The position numbers and the translations under genes are program-made. Below are positions 1 through 10,800 of a DNA stretch of 64,000 nt, piece by piece (position 1 is the stretch's first letter; the number at the start of each line of letters is the position of its first letter). This DNA is from Petrosia ficiformis (lineage: Eukaryota; Porifera; Demospongiae; Haplosclerida; Petrosiidae), in contig OX345637.1 in the NCBI GenBank assembly GCA_947044365.1, forward strand, positions 3,892,501 through 3,956,500, read 5' to 3'. The notes under the pieces were generated by a model. That model ran no database searches. It saw only the letters and a program-made list of their open reading frames with translations, and had not been told where the DNA came from.

Positions 1-1178
1 ATATACCGAGAATTCTATCTTGTGGCGACCGTCGATGAGAACAATTAACAAGAACAACACCCATTTAATTAGTGTGATCGTGAGGTGTGGTTCAGCTTAC
101 ACTTTCGGTGTCTTTTGGGTTATTTCAACATGGATATAATAATTAATATACTGACTGCGAGGTGTGGCCAGCATACTACGCTAGTCTACGTCTCGCGTAG
201 CCAGCCCCTCCTACTCTAAACGAAGTACTAGTATCATCGCTAGCCTCTAGACATGCACTGCGCATGCGCAAGAAGCTGGAATAGCAGGTGCTGTTAAGCC
301 TGTTTTATGAAATCAAGTTGTTCTTAGCAAGAGAATTGTTCTTCCCCCACCACCCCCCACTAATGCAAGACCGCTTTAGCTGTGGTTATAGCTACATATG
401 TGTTTGTGTGCGTTCTCTCCACCAAGGGTTTCCTTGGTGTGATAGTGTGGGCCCCCGAGGCTCCGCCTCAAGGGTCACTCCCACAATCGGCTTTACCATT
501 GTTCGGGGTGACTCATGCTTAGCCTCATACTTAGCCTCTCCCTCCCCCCTCTCCCCCCCTTCACTCTCTCTGTCCTGTGCTCCCTCCCCTGGACTACCCA
601 CTGGGAAGTCCTCGGCAGCTCTCCTCCACCGCAGTGGTTTCCTGCACCGCCGTGCTCTCCATACCCAAAACAAGTACTATTTGCTGTCCAGACCACACAG
701 GCCCATATATACAGTCAATTCATGGATGCTACAGTTGCTTGTCTGCAATGGCTAGCCATGGCAGCTCTAAGATCGTATCCGCATCTGGGCCCAGAAATAT
801 ATATGAATATTCTGAATCAGTACAGGCACCGCTGTGCTTGGGTATGATCCTGTGGCCAACGTAAGCAAGACCCAGTGCTTAAGTAATACAGAATAATCAT
901 ATACAGGTATAAGTAAACTATATTCACAGAGGAATTGGTTTCAATAAAAAGGTTTTGGAGCAATTACACAGCGGCCTTTTGTTACATCATTAATAATCTA
1001 GGTTGCAACCTATTAAACTCTTAACAACCACAATTTCGATAAATAAAATTTTACATCCAATCCATACCTCTATATTTCCTTTTAGTAATTTATTGAGAGT
1101 TTCATTATAATCCTTACAGAGTGAAATACATGTATTAAATATTTGCATAATACTACATGTATATACAATTGCAAATAC
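1..1178. other. no gene recognised
   Basis: Several overlapping open frames occur around 290-860, but they are short, lie on both strands and coincide with C-rich low-complexity DNA near 540-600. None shows a recognisable domain or a splice-site pattern. The stretch 900-1178 is AT-rich and featureless. I see no supported gene here. Confidence 0.6.
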
Positions 1179-1183
1179 ATTGT

Positions 1184-1268
1184 TGTAGTATATTAAAATG
1201 TAATGTGTGATAATGTATGAAATCATTATGCCCATTTCCTGTAACAACCCACAATAACGTGGCCATAC
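1184..1268 (+). repeat. 5' LTR, truncated
   Basis: This matches the first part of the 3' LTR at 4485 with a few substitutions and a short gap. It ends after the GTGGCC-TACC segment. The remaining roughly 100 bp of LTR, the primer-binding site and the leader are absent, and a gag start codon follows at 1281. Confidence 0.88.
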
Positions 1269-1280
1269 CTATATAGGAGA

Positions 1281-1661
1281 CATGGCGAAGCATGGATCGG
1301 TGGGAGAGTATAATAGCGATGGAGAAGATTGGGTGTCCTACATTGAACGCCTACAGAATTATTTTGTGGTGAACAAGGTTGATGTGTGGAGCTCAAACAT
1401 CAACTGATCAGAAATTTATGCGCCCCAGTTAAACCAGCAGACAAAGAGTATCAGGATCTGATTAAGTTAGTGAAGGATCACTACAGTCCAAGAATAGTAC
1501 AACGATTTAAGTTCAATATGAGGTCTAGACAGTCACATGAAACAATCGCTACATTTGTAGCAGAACTCGAAAAATTTTCAGAGTTTTGCAACTACGGAGA
1601 TATGCTGGAAGACATGCTACGGGATAGAATTGTCTGTGGAATAAATAATCCAGCCAGGTGA
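1281..1661 (+). pseudogene. gypsy gag fragment
   Basis: The reading starts MAKHGSVGEYNSDGEDWVSY, as expected for a sponge or cnidarian gypsy gag, and contains YIERLQNYF. The frame breaks near 1386 with an apparent deletion. It continues in another frame with LIRNLCAPVKPADK and a capsid-like stretch ending at 1661. The frame change and lost segment make it non-functional. Confidence 0.8.
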
Positions 1662-1805
1662 GTCAGGATTAAAATTAAGTAAAGCCTTGGAGATAGCACA
1701 AGGTATGGAAGCAGCTGATCGTAGTACTAAATGCAGGGCACAGAACAGAAACCGGTACTTCTTCAGAGAGTCCAGTCAGTAGGATTGCAGAAGGCCAAGA
1801 TAAAT

Positions 1806-2345
1806 TTGTGCTATCGATGTGGTAAATCACACTTGGCATATATCACACTTGGCATATGAGTGTAAATTCAAAGAGGCACAATGTTATATGTGTAAACGGA
1901 GGAGCCACATTGCTAAGGCCTGTAGGAATAGTGGAAAGAAACCTCCTGATCGAAATCAAGGAAAGTCAAGGAGACAAACTCACTTTGTTGAGGAACAAGA
2001 GACGAACTCGCCACCAAGGGAGTCGTACACATTGTTTACTCTTAGATCGAAAGGAGGTAAGCCAATTCGAGTATCAGTATTGGTAAATAAGCTGAAATGG
2101 AGGTTGACACAGGAGCAGCTAGAACGATAATTAGTGAGCACACATTTAATGAAATACGGAAGATGGGGAAGCTGGAGTTGAAGACATCAGATGTCGTATT
2201 GAACTCGTATGCGGGACATGAAATTAAGGTGTTGGGAACGTGTGATGTTGAGGTTGGGTATCAGGATGTGCAGAAACCACTAACAATATTGGTAGTCGAA
2301 GGACAAGGTCCAAGTCTGCTCGGAAGAGACTGGTTGTTAGAGTTG
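1806..2345 (+). pseudogene. gypsy nucleocapsid knuckles and protease
   Basis: Two zinc-knuckle-like cysteine clusters are visible (CYRCGKSH and CYMCKRRSHIAKAC). They are followed after a frame change by an aspartic protease with the active-site motif EVDTGA at about 2097 and a LLGRDWL motif near its end. A short tandem duplication in the first knuckle (TWHISHL/YHTWHM-like, about 1828-1860) disrupts spacing. The family role is nucleic-acid binding and polyprotein cleavage, but this copy is broken. Confidence 0.85.
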
Positions 2346-2920
2346 AAGTTAAATTGGAGAGAAATTCAACAAATACAAGCAACGGAGGTAAAGTGGAATT
2401 GGAAGGAAGAGCAGGAAAAAGCTTTTCAGGAAGCAAAGGAATTATTAAAATCACCCAGACTATTAACTCACTATGATAGTACTAAAAACCTAATATTAAC
2501 CTGTGATGCTTCACTACATGGAGTAGGAGCAATTTTGTCTCAGCGAGAGAGAGATGGAACAGAACGACCAACTGCGTACTACTCAAGAACATTATCACCA
2601 ACGGAGCAAAGATATTCTCAATTAGACAAGGAAGCTCTCGCAATTGTTGCAGGAGTAAAGACGTTTCACCAATATTTAGCCGGTAGGAGATTCGAAATTA
2701 ATACAGATCACAAGCCTCTAATATACATCTTTCATCAACATCAGGGTATATCACCTCTAGCATCTGGAAGAATTCAAAGATGGAGTCTAATTTTAGCAGG
2801 ATATGATTATACAGTCAGAAACCGTCCGGGAAAGGAAATACCAAATGCTGATGCACTTAGCAGATTACCATTATCAGAGACATTATCGGTTACACCCATC
2901 CCAGCAGAATTGATACATCT
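2346..2920 (+). pseudogene. gypsy RNase H domain; reverse transcriptase missing
   Basis: The protease frame runs directly into the connection and RNase H region, with TCDASLHGVGAILSQ, YSQLDKEALAI, TDHKPLIYIF and NADALSRLP motifs. The reverse transcriptase domain that should separate them, roughly 400 residues in the family, is absent, so an internal deletion joined the two parts in frame. The stretch stays open until the SINE insertion near 2924. Confidence 0.9.
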
Positions 2921-2923
2921 GAG

Positions 2924-3207
2924 TTGCACCGGCAAGGGGGTTCTAGTGGCCTGCTGGTTAAAGTGCTAGCCTGCAATCGAAAGGTTGCAGGTTCTAGCCC
3001 CACTAGGGTCAGGCTTTTTCTCTCACCTATGAGTTTACTCAGCTCTACCCTCAAAAATGAGAAGGTGTTTATCACCGCATCCTTTCGGAGGGGATGTAAA
3101 GCCGTCGGTCCCGGGGAGCTGGTTAATATTAGCACTTGTGCTATTCTAGTTTCCTCGTTAAGCCACATTTGGTCAAAACACTTGTATAAAAAATAAAAAA
3201 AAAATCT
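2924..3207 (+). mobile_element. tRNA-derived SINE inserted in the gypsy element
   Basis: The 5' part reads like a tRNA-related head. There is a box A-like segment around 2946-2966 (GTGGCCTGCTGGTTAAAGTG) and a box B-like segment around 2985-3000 (GGTTGCAGGTTCTAGCCCC). A tRNA-unrelated body follows, then an A-rich tail at 3188-3206. Gypsy coding sequence resumes immediately after the tail, so this is a clean insertion between RNase H and integrase. The target duplication is too short to define. No second copy was noticed in the window. Confidence 0.75.
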
Positions 3208-3209
3208 TA

Positions 3210-4466
3210 ACTCTATTCCAGCTACAGTATCAGAAATTAAGTACTATACTAACAAAGATCCAGTTTTGTCTAGAGTAGCAAGTTTAGTAAGTCATGGATG
3301 GCCAAATGACATGGATGCAGAAGAGTTCATACCATATTCGAGAAGGAAGGACGAGCTGAGCATGATGGATGGTTGTGTACTATGGGGAGCACGTGTTGTT
3401 ATACTTGTAAATTTACAAGATCAAGTAATCGACGAATTACATCAAAATCACCCTGGAGTCGTAAGAATGAAAGCATTGGCTCGTAGTTATCTATGGTGGC
3501 CCAAGATTGAGGCCCAAGATTGATGAAGATATCAAACGAAAAGTAAAAAGCTGTGAGATATGTCAGTCGACTAGATACTTACCGGCAAGGGCACCGTTAC
3601 ACCCCTGGGAATGGCCTACAAGGCCGTAGTCAAGACTGCATCTAGACTATATGGGACCGTTCTTGGGAAGAATGTTTTTGATAGTAATAGACTCGTATTC
3701 TAAATGGTTGGAAGTACTACCAGTAAGAGCAGCCACATCAGAAGAAACAATTGAGAAACTCAGAAGATTATTCTCCACATTTGGAATCCCGGATAAAATT
3801 GTTAGTGATAATGGGTCAGTGTTCACCAGTGGCGAATTTGAAGCATTTTAAAAGAAGAATGGAATTTTACACATTCGAGTATCACCCTACCACCCTTCAT
3901 CAAACAGATTGGCAGAAAGGGCAGTACAGATATTTAAAAAGGCTATAGAACGTCGAACTATTGAAACCAAATTATCCAGATTTTTATTTAGTTATAGGAC
4001 AACTCCACAATCTACTATCACAATATCCCCAACTGAAATGTTATTTGGAATGAAACTTAAGACTAGACTAGATTTGTTACATCCAGATGTGCAATCTAAA
4101 GTACAATCAAATATTGCTAGACAGAAGGAAGTCCATGATCGAAACACAAAACCAAAACAAATGGTAATTGGTAATAGAGTATATGTACGGTCTTTTAAAA
4201 AGGGTCCATATTGGGTCGAAGGGGAAATTTATAAAGAATTAGGACCACTGTCGTATTTGGTTAAGTTAACAAATGGGAATATACTGAAGCGTTATGTTGA
4301 CCATTTGAGACTCTGTACTACTAATCCACCATCTGAGGAAAAGGAGAGTGATACCATTTTTGATAATTGTTCATTTAATACTGGGGAAAATGACCAACAG
4401 CTAAATTCCGAATCAACAGTAAGGAAATCCCAAAGGAATTGTAAACCACCAGACAGATACTATTGA
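3210..4466 (+). pseudogene. gypsy integrase
   Basis: This contains the HHCC zinc-binding part (HQNHPGVVRMKALARSYLWW, then CEICQST), the DDE core with IVIDSYSKW and IVSDNGSVF, and the LAERAVQIFKKAI and PTEMLFG segments, then a C-terminal part ending before the purine tract. At least three frame changes (near 3520, 3600 and 3850-3910) break the frame. In the family this enzyme inserts the DNA copy into the genome. Confidence 0.9.
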
Positions 4467-4484
4467 CCTATAATGGGGGAGGAA

Positions 4485-4667
4485 TGTAGTATATTAAAAT
4501 GTAATGTATATATTATGTGATAATGTATGAATATTATTATGTCCATTTCCTGTAACAACTCACAACTTGAATAACGTGGCCGTACCTTTCTTATTTAAGT
4601 TGCTGTAATTTTCTAATTATTTTTAAAAAAAAGAATAAAAGTCTATATGTGGTGTCAATACATTACA
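4485..4667 (+). repeat. 3' LTR, complete
   Basis: The LTR is 183 bp, begins TGTAGTATATT and ends TTACA. It is preceded by a polypurine tract and followed by the ATTGT duplication. An AATAAA-type signal lies at about 4634-4640. Confidence 0.9.
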
Positions 4668-4672
4668 ATTGT

Positions 4673-5838
4673 AAACAAGAATGATAAAAACATTTCCAAT
4701 AAAAATGAAAGAAGATGAAGGGATGTCAAAGCCCAAAAAGCATGCGAACAAGGTTAGGTGGGACCCAAAATTAAACAAACCACTTCCATATAACCCTACA
4801 TAAGTACAGCTCTTTGTATTTTTTTTATAGTGATGGAAGTACTTATGTAGGGTTATATGGAAGTGGTTTGTTTAATTTTAGGTCCCACCTAACCTTGTTC
4901 GCATGCTTTTTGGGTTTTGACATCCCTACATCTTCTTTCATTTTTATTGGAAATGTTTTTATTATTCTTGTTTCCAGTGTTTTTGTTTCCTGAATGGTGT
5001 GAATATTTTTTGTACATTGAAGAAATACTGGTGTAAGTCATATGAAATCATTCAATCATAAATGCATTAATGTTTGTTCATCAATGAAGGTTAGTCTTTT
5101 TTATATATCAATTATTTATGAATTGATTATCATTCTCTTTCACTTACAGATGATGCCTATATACTATTTCAATTACAGCAGTATCTGCAGTCATACAAGA
5201 AGTAGTGTCAGCCACTATATCAACCAAATGGCATTCCAATGTTATCATAGTATATAATATTACTATACAATGGCTTAATACTTATATTCATTATTATTTG
5301 CTCACACATTTTATTACTATGCTTATGACTTTCTCCTTTTCAGCTTCCACGTTCTGAGTATACAAATACCCATGTGCAATTAAATTCCATGTGACTTGAT
5401 TAATGAATACACCTACGAAAATTGCGTCCAATTCGAGGTCAATTCTTAAATTCGTAGTCGTTGAGACTCTCTTCTTTCATAGTATCTGAAGATATCATCT
5501 TGCTACTTTCAGACCAGAATTTTACTATGAATGCGACTGGAATGGTGCTAGAATCATTGTGATAGTTCAACAAACAAAAAAAATGATTTGTCTGGAAAAT
5601 AATAAGATTTTGCCAGTTTTGCCACTCGCCGGTTCTCTACCTTAACGACAATCTTCGGCCATCTAGAAGGTGTTGGTAGTCATATAAACACTAGATATGA
5701 ACAGGCATGTGTGTATAGAAACTTATTTATATATATTACCAGAGATTTCAGCTTATCACTTGCAATTGAAATGTATGGGCGGCCATATTTTTTCCGTGCC
5801 ATCCCTACATAGAGAGTACTACCGTACTCTCTGATAAG
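4673..5838 (+). repeat. foldback element, copy A
   Basis: The left end is a long near-perfect inverted repeat: arms at about 4673-4807 and 4839-4974 separated by a roughly 31-nt loop. A roughly 860-bp unique part follows and ends in the short palindrome AGAGTACTACCGTACTCT. Copies B (25630) and C (52941) share the whole length, so this is a dispersed repeat of about 1.1-1.2 kb. The unique part has a small open frame near 5042 whose sense is not conserved between copies, so I do not call it a gene. The element directly abuts the gypsy target duplication. Confidence 0.88.
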
Positions 5839-6539
5839 TATAATGTTTTTGGTCAACACTCAACAGTCAGTCATTAGTACCTTTTGCTCATGTAGTTTTT
5901 GAATTCTTACTGACTTTCGGCTGGAAATTTAAACTGAATGCTTCCTATATAATCATGATAACATGAACAGATGACAACAAGAAGTAATGTTACTGATGCG
6001 CACAAATTTTTAAAAGTAATTCCCCACATAATAATGCAGAATCAAAATGTTTCTACAATTCCAAGTTAATCTCACGAAGCTATAATGTGTAGTGTTCAGT
6101 GTAACATTCAAAAATTCTTGTAGACCTTTTGCAACTTCAATGATGTATTGTAGTAATTGACTTGGAGATAATGAATCCATTATGTATATTCTGTATGGTA
6201 CAAGAGAAAAGCAAGTGCTATAATCATCTGACGAATTGAAACAAATATTATTAGACTACATTTTGAATGTTGATTCACAGACCACAAAAATCCATTGATG
6301 AACAGATCTAATTATAATAGGGAGTGTAGAAGAGCTTCTGTATTTTCTGTCTTTTCTGTCCCACATTTGTTAACAGCTCTTGTTATTGAATCGTACAAAG
6401 CTGACTCCATTACACATACTTCTGATGAATGTGGTAGCAGTTGTCTAGAAAAAAACGTTTGTGGAGCACAATACATAACACATGTAATACCTAACTACAA
6501 AATCAATTATGCCATCTGACGCTTCACGATTCGAATACA
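5839..6539. other. no gene recognised
   Basis: This is AT-rich sequence between the foldback element and the copia relic. A 74-residue open frame at 6295-6519 has no recognisable motif. I see nothing supported. Confidence 0.5.
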
Positions 6540-7100
6540 AACTTATGAGGTAAGAACAAATTTCTATTGAATCTAGTTATGTTCAGTATTCTGTTGAAAG
6601 ACATGGTATAATCTATACATACACAGACGTTTGGATATCTTGTGTTGTATTTTAGTAGTGATACACATTGTAGTTGTTTATACAGAACTGAACTGACTCA
6701 ACTGAGCACAACTTATATACAGAAACTAAGGAAGGTTCTAGAATATTCAAGAAATCAATTAAACATGTGGGATTATACAAGTTCCAACAAAGCCTTGCAA
6801 AGTAAGCAAAACCACAATACCACAAACCATTAAGTACACTAACAAGTAACAAAGTACTATATACAACACTCACACTTAAATTGATTTGACATTTGGTAGA
6901 TTCATAAGTTTCAAATCTACCACAAGAGTGAGGTTTTGTCAATATATCTGCTGTCATCTGTTCAGTCGGACAGTAGACCAATTCTACGACTCTATCATAC
7001 AAGGCTTCACGCACATAGTGAAACCTGATATCAATATGTTTGGTTCTAGCATGAGAAATTGCATTTCTTGCAACAACAATAGTTTCCCATTTGCAACTCA
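6540..7100 (-). mobile_element. Ty1/copia relic: RNase H end and part of an LTR
   Basis: On the minus strand, 7100-6875 encodes the last part of a copia RNase H, with the family-typical order HARTKHIDIRFHYVREAL, ELVYCPTEQMTADILTKP. A likely LTR starts TGTTGTATATAG at about 6868 and runs to lower coordinates. Everything upstream of the RNase H end is missing. The other LTR was not found. Confidence 0.85.
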
Positions 7101-7412
7101 GTTTTTTTAATGAAGAGTATGGTCATTTGGCTCATTTCACCCGATTATACTAATCTAGCTCTCAGCGTGAGTTCTCTCTATAGTTTCTTCTTTATATATA
7201 CAATTTAATTATTGTGAGCTGCTGTCTGTAAGGGGTCTGGGGTTCTAGGAAGTTGTCTAGTCTTGAAATACCACTGGCTCTGCAAAACTGGGAAATGTTT
7301 AGAAAGCCATAGATTTTAGGCAGCTTACTGTTGAGAGTTGTGTGGTTTATAGTTACAATACAAATGAAGCATGCACTTCTGTAGACACTATAATTATATA
7401 AAAATCCATTTA
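7095..7412 (+). repeat. dispersed 320-bp repeat, copy 1
   Basis: This sequence is about 90% alike to 52465-52820 in the same orientation. The shared part includes the GAGTATGGTCATTTGGCTCATTT stretch and the segment around GTGAGCTGCTGTCTG. No coding potential is shared. It looks like the remains of a non-autonomous element or LTR. The copia relic abuts its left end. Confidence 0.8.
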
Positions 7413-7439
7413 TTAGTATTTGCAGCATACATATAAATA

Positions 7440-7809
7440 AATCATGCATGCACAGTTCTCTTCAGATGTCTCAAAATCACCATACAATTATATATATTGT
7501 CTGAGTTTCAATTTGAGAAATGTTAACCTTAAGTATTGATTTTTCTAATTAAATTATTTAGAAACATTCACTGACAAGGGGTTTCCAGAAACCACCCTAA
7601 AACTGCCCCTGACGATGTGACTTCACTTTCATATAATGTGATTACTGCATGGAATGTTCTTTGTAGAAAGACATACCATGAATTGCCTACTTTGTATAAT
7701 ATTTACTGTAAACCTATCTTAGCAATAGCATTTTATGACATCCAAACTATGAAATTCTATTACAATTTGAATTAATCATTAATGAATTAGTAATTGTTGC
7801 TTGACTATT
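7440..7809. other. 3' flank of the ABCB-type gene
   Basis: No coding sequence was recognised. It lies downstream of the transporter stop codon on the minus strand and probably includes its 3' UTR. I did not see a perfect AATAAA close to the stop. Confidence 0.45.
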
Positions 7810-10800
7810 TCACTTTTGTACATTATTCATGAAGTAGTAGGTTCCATGTTGATCCATTAACTCAGAATGTGTTCCTTGTTCAATCACATGACCATTGTAT
7901 AGTACAGCAATACTATCTGAGTTGTAAATGGTAGACAGTCTATGAGCAATGGTTACAGTAGTACGACCTTCCCTAGCATTGTCTAAAGCCTCCTGAACAA
8001 CTTTTTCACTTTCTGTGTCTAGAGCAGATGTTGCCTCATCAAGAAGGAGGATCTTTGGGTCTCGTATTAGGGCTCGAGCAATGGCGACTCGTTGTTTCTG
8101 ACCTCCACTCAACTGAGTTCCTTTCAACCCAACTCTAGTTTTATAACCCTATTTAAAATGTGTAAAGATTAAAATTACAAATGAGTAAATGGACATTGAC
8201 AATATTCTAGTTAATACAGTAATCAATGTGTTCATTATAAAATAGAAAACCAGACATTTTGATTGTTTTACACATGCCTTTGTATAATAAATACTTATTT
8301 ACCCATTCCACTACCTAAAACACAAATCTTTTCATTTTTTTGTATCAAACAAACATTATGTTTCATAAACAATGATTTCATAGCCTACACAATGGTAATA
8401 AAACATGCACCTGAACCTTGACCTCTTTGGGTGAGGATTCTACACTTCTAAACTAGTGTTGTTTAAGTTTGACAATAATGACTATTTTTAGTTATAGTAT
8501 GCCTCATTTCCCAATCCTTTAGTTTAGTTATAGTTTAATTAACTAAGGCAATATTAGGCTTACTAAAAGCGTTTTAGTTTTAGTTAACTAAATAAAAGTG
8601 CCTATTATTGGCCAATTTTCATTTCAGTTATTTATAGTTATTGCAATGGCCTTTTTTAGTTATAGTTTAGTTAACTAGAAGTCACAATGCCTTACTAAAG
8701 GGGTTTTAGTTATAGTTATAGTTAACTAAAACAACACTATTCTGAACTAGTACTTGTATTTATAGTTTACTATAACATTTGATGAAGCTAAAAATAACAA
8801 AATAGACATACAAGCATGCATGAGCTAACCTGAGGTAGAGACTGTATGAAGTCATGTATATTAGCAGATCTAGCAGCTTGAATTACTTCCTCATCACTGA
8901 CTTCTCTGAAGTTTGCTCCATAACGAATGTTATCTCCAATAGATATATTAAATAGTACAGGTTCCTGAGACACTAAACCAATCTGATGACGATACCAGGA
9001 AATGTTAAATTCACGAATATCAGTTCCATCAAATAGTATACCACCAGCTGTTGGATCATAGAATCGTTCAAAGAGAGAAACAACTGTACTTTTGCCAGAG
9101 CCACTGGGTCCAACTAGAGCCAGAGTTTTACCAGGTGAAACCGATATATTAAATGACTGTAGTACAGTAACTCCAGGACGAGCTGGATAAATGAATTGAA
9201 TATCCTGCATCTTTAGACTTCCCTTAACTTTTTCCTGTTTGAGAAAATCAGTAAGATGAATATAGTGGGGCAATTCTTAAAATTTAATTTGCTATGATAC
9301 AATTATAATTATAGTAGCAGAACAATGATACATAAACTGCACAGCCACAGCACAAAACAAGGTATATATAGGATACAGTCTTGTTTGGAAACATTTATGG
9401 GTATATAACACCCGCGAAATAATTGGTTGAGGGCATAGCTGGTGACCAATTATCTCAAGGGTGTTATATGCCCATAACTGCCTCCAACAAGGCTATACGT
9501 ATTTTATACCACAGTGAGTGGACGATCACCATGGTAACCTTTGATGTGATATATGCCCATAACATGCCTGTAGAGAGAGAAATTTAGTGTCTACAATGTG
9601 ATTGTATTTTCACAGTTTTTACAGTCAGTATAGTACTATGGCTTCTACTTGACAGTGAGGTCAAATGTGATTTAATTGCATACTTTTGTGTTACCATGAT
9701 ATATAGCCTTGTTTGGCGCCAGTTCGTAGGCACATGCAGAGCTGGGAACTTTTTTGAATTTCAACAATTCAACTTTTGTGTCTATAATTTAAAGTTCAAA
9801 CTAATTATGACAGAAAATGTGTGGGCAGAGTGTTTTAAAACTAATTAAATTACTGAAATGTAACTCTCACATTTGTAAAAGTCAGTATTCTTGCTGGAAA
9901 CTAGATTTGCTAAATGTAAAATTTATGCAGCAGGAAGACAAAAGCTGAGCAATTTGACAGTTTAGTAGTCCAGACGGCCAAAATAGCAGTGCCTTTTAAT
10001 TGGACAGAATACCTTCTATGAAAATGATAGATACAAAAAGTATGCTTCATTAGCTACAGGAAAGCAGCAGAGCGAGTGTTTGAAACTGCAGAAGTGATTT
10101 ATACTCATCCTATATAAAAAGTAGTGTATAAGCATATTAACCCTACCCCTTGTGCACGCAATATTCCCTGTTTGCAACTAATACTAATACTTACAATTAC
10201 CACTTTCCAAATTATTGACAAAAACATAAGTTCAATCCATCTTAATTTACTCATGCTTTCCGTATAATTATAAAAATTGAAATACTCACAGGAATGATGC
10301 CATCTCCACAATCATTTATTACTGGTTGATTTGATGTCATCATTGCAAAACTCTTTGCTGAAAAAATGGCAATTTGTGCATCTGGTAGGGCATCAAATTG
10401 TTTCCTGCTCAGGACACTAGTGGACCATATCAAAGATATAGCACTGTAATGTATAAATGGAAGAAACCCATAATTGCATTATATATGGATAAAATATGAT
10501 TGCTTTGTGGTGACCAACAAAACACAACAATCTGTTATAGTTATTTCTTTTTCCACTCTTCAACAATTTAGCAATGTTAAAACTGCCATTAGAAATGGGA
10601 GGGGCTCATATAGCCCCCTCTACCCCTCTGTATTTCAACTACTGTAGATCCGGTTTCTATAAACAGCTATATTCTGTAATTCAACTGTGCATTCTTTCGC
10701 TTACCATGACTGAGCCTCCAATCCCCAGCATGATACAATGTCATTATGATATAAACATACAAACACTCAATCATAGCAATGGTCTCACATAAAGTCATTA

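Larger units (their letters stand above)
1179..4672 (+). mobile_element. Ty3/gypsy LTR retrotransposon, decayed, with both ends preserved
   Basis: Both LTRs begin TGTAGTATATTAAAATG and the 3' LTR ends in CA. The 5-bp target duplication ATTGT is present at 1179-1183 and 4668-4672, which is the usual size for Ty3/gypsy. Between the LTRs lie fragments of gag, two CCHC knuckles, an aspartic protease, RNase H and integrase, in canonical order. A purine-rich tract at about 4474-4484 directly precedes the 3' LTR. The 5' LTR breaks off after about 85 bp and runs straight into gag. The reverse transcriptase palm and fingers are missing. A SINE sits between RNase H and integrase. The element is a non-functional relic. 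Confidence 0.93.

Noticed and set aside
288..864. overlapping frames of 93-155 codons on both strands
   Set aside because: They overlie C-rich low-complexity DNA, lack motifs and splice logic, and compete with one another.
2924..3010. a functional tRNA gene
   Set aside because: Box A and B are present, but arms do not pair well, and an unrelated body and A-rich tail follow, so a SINE is the better reading.
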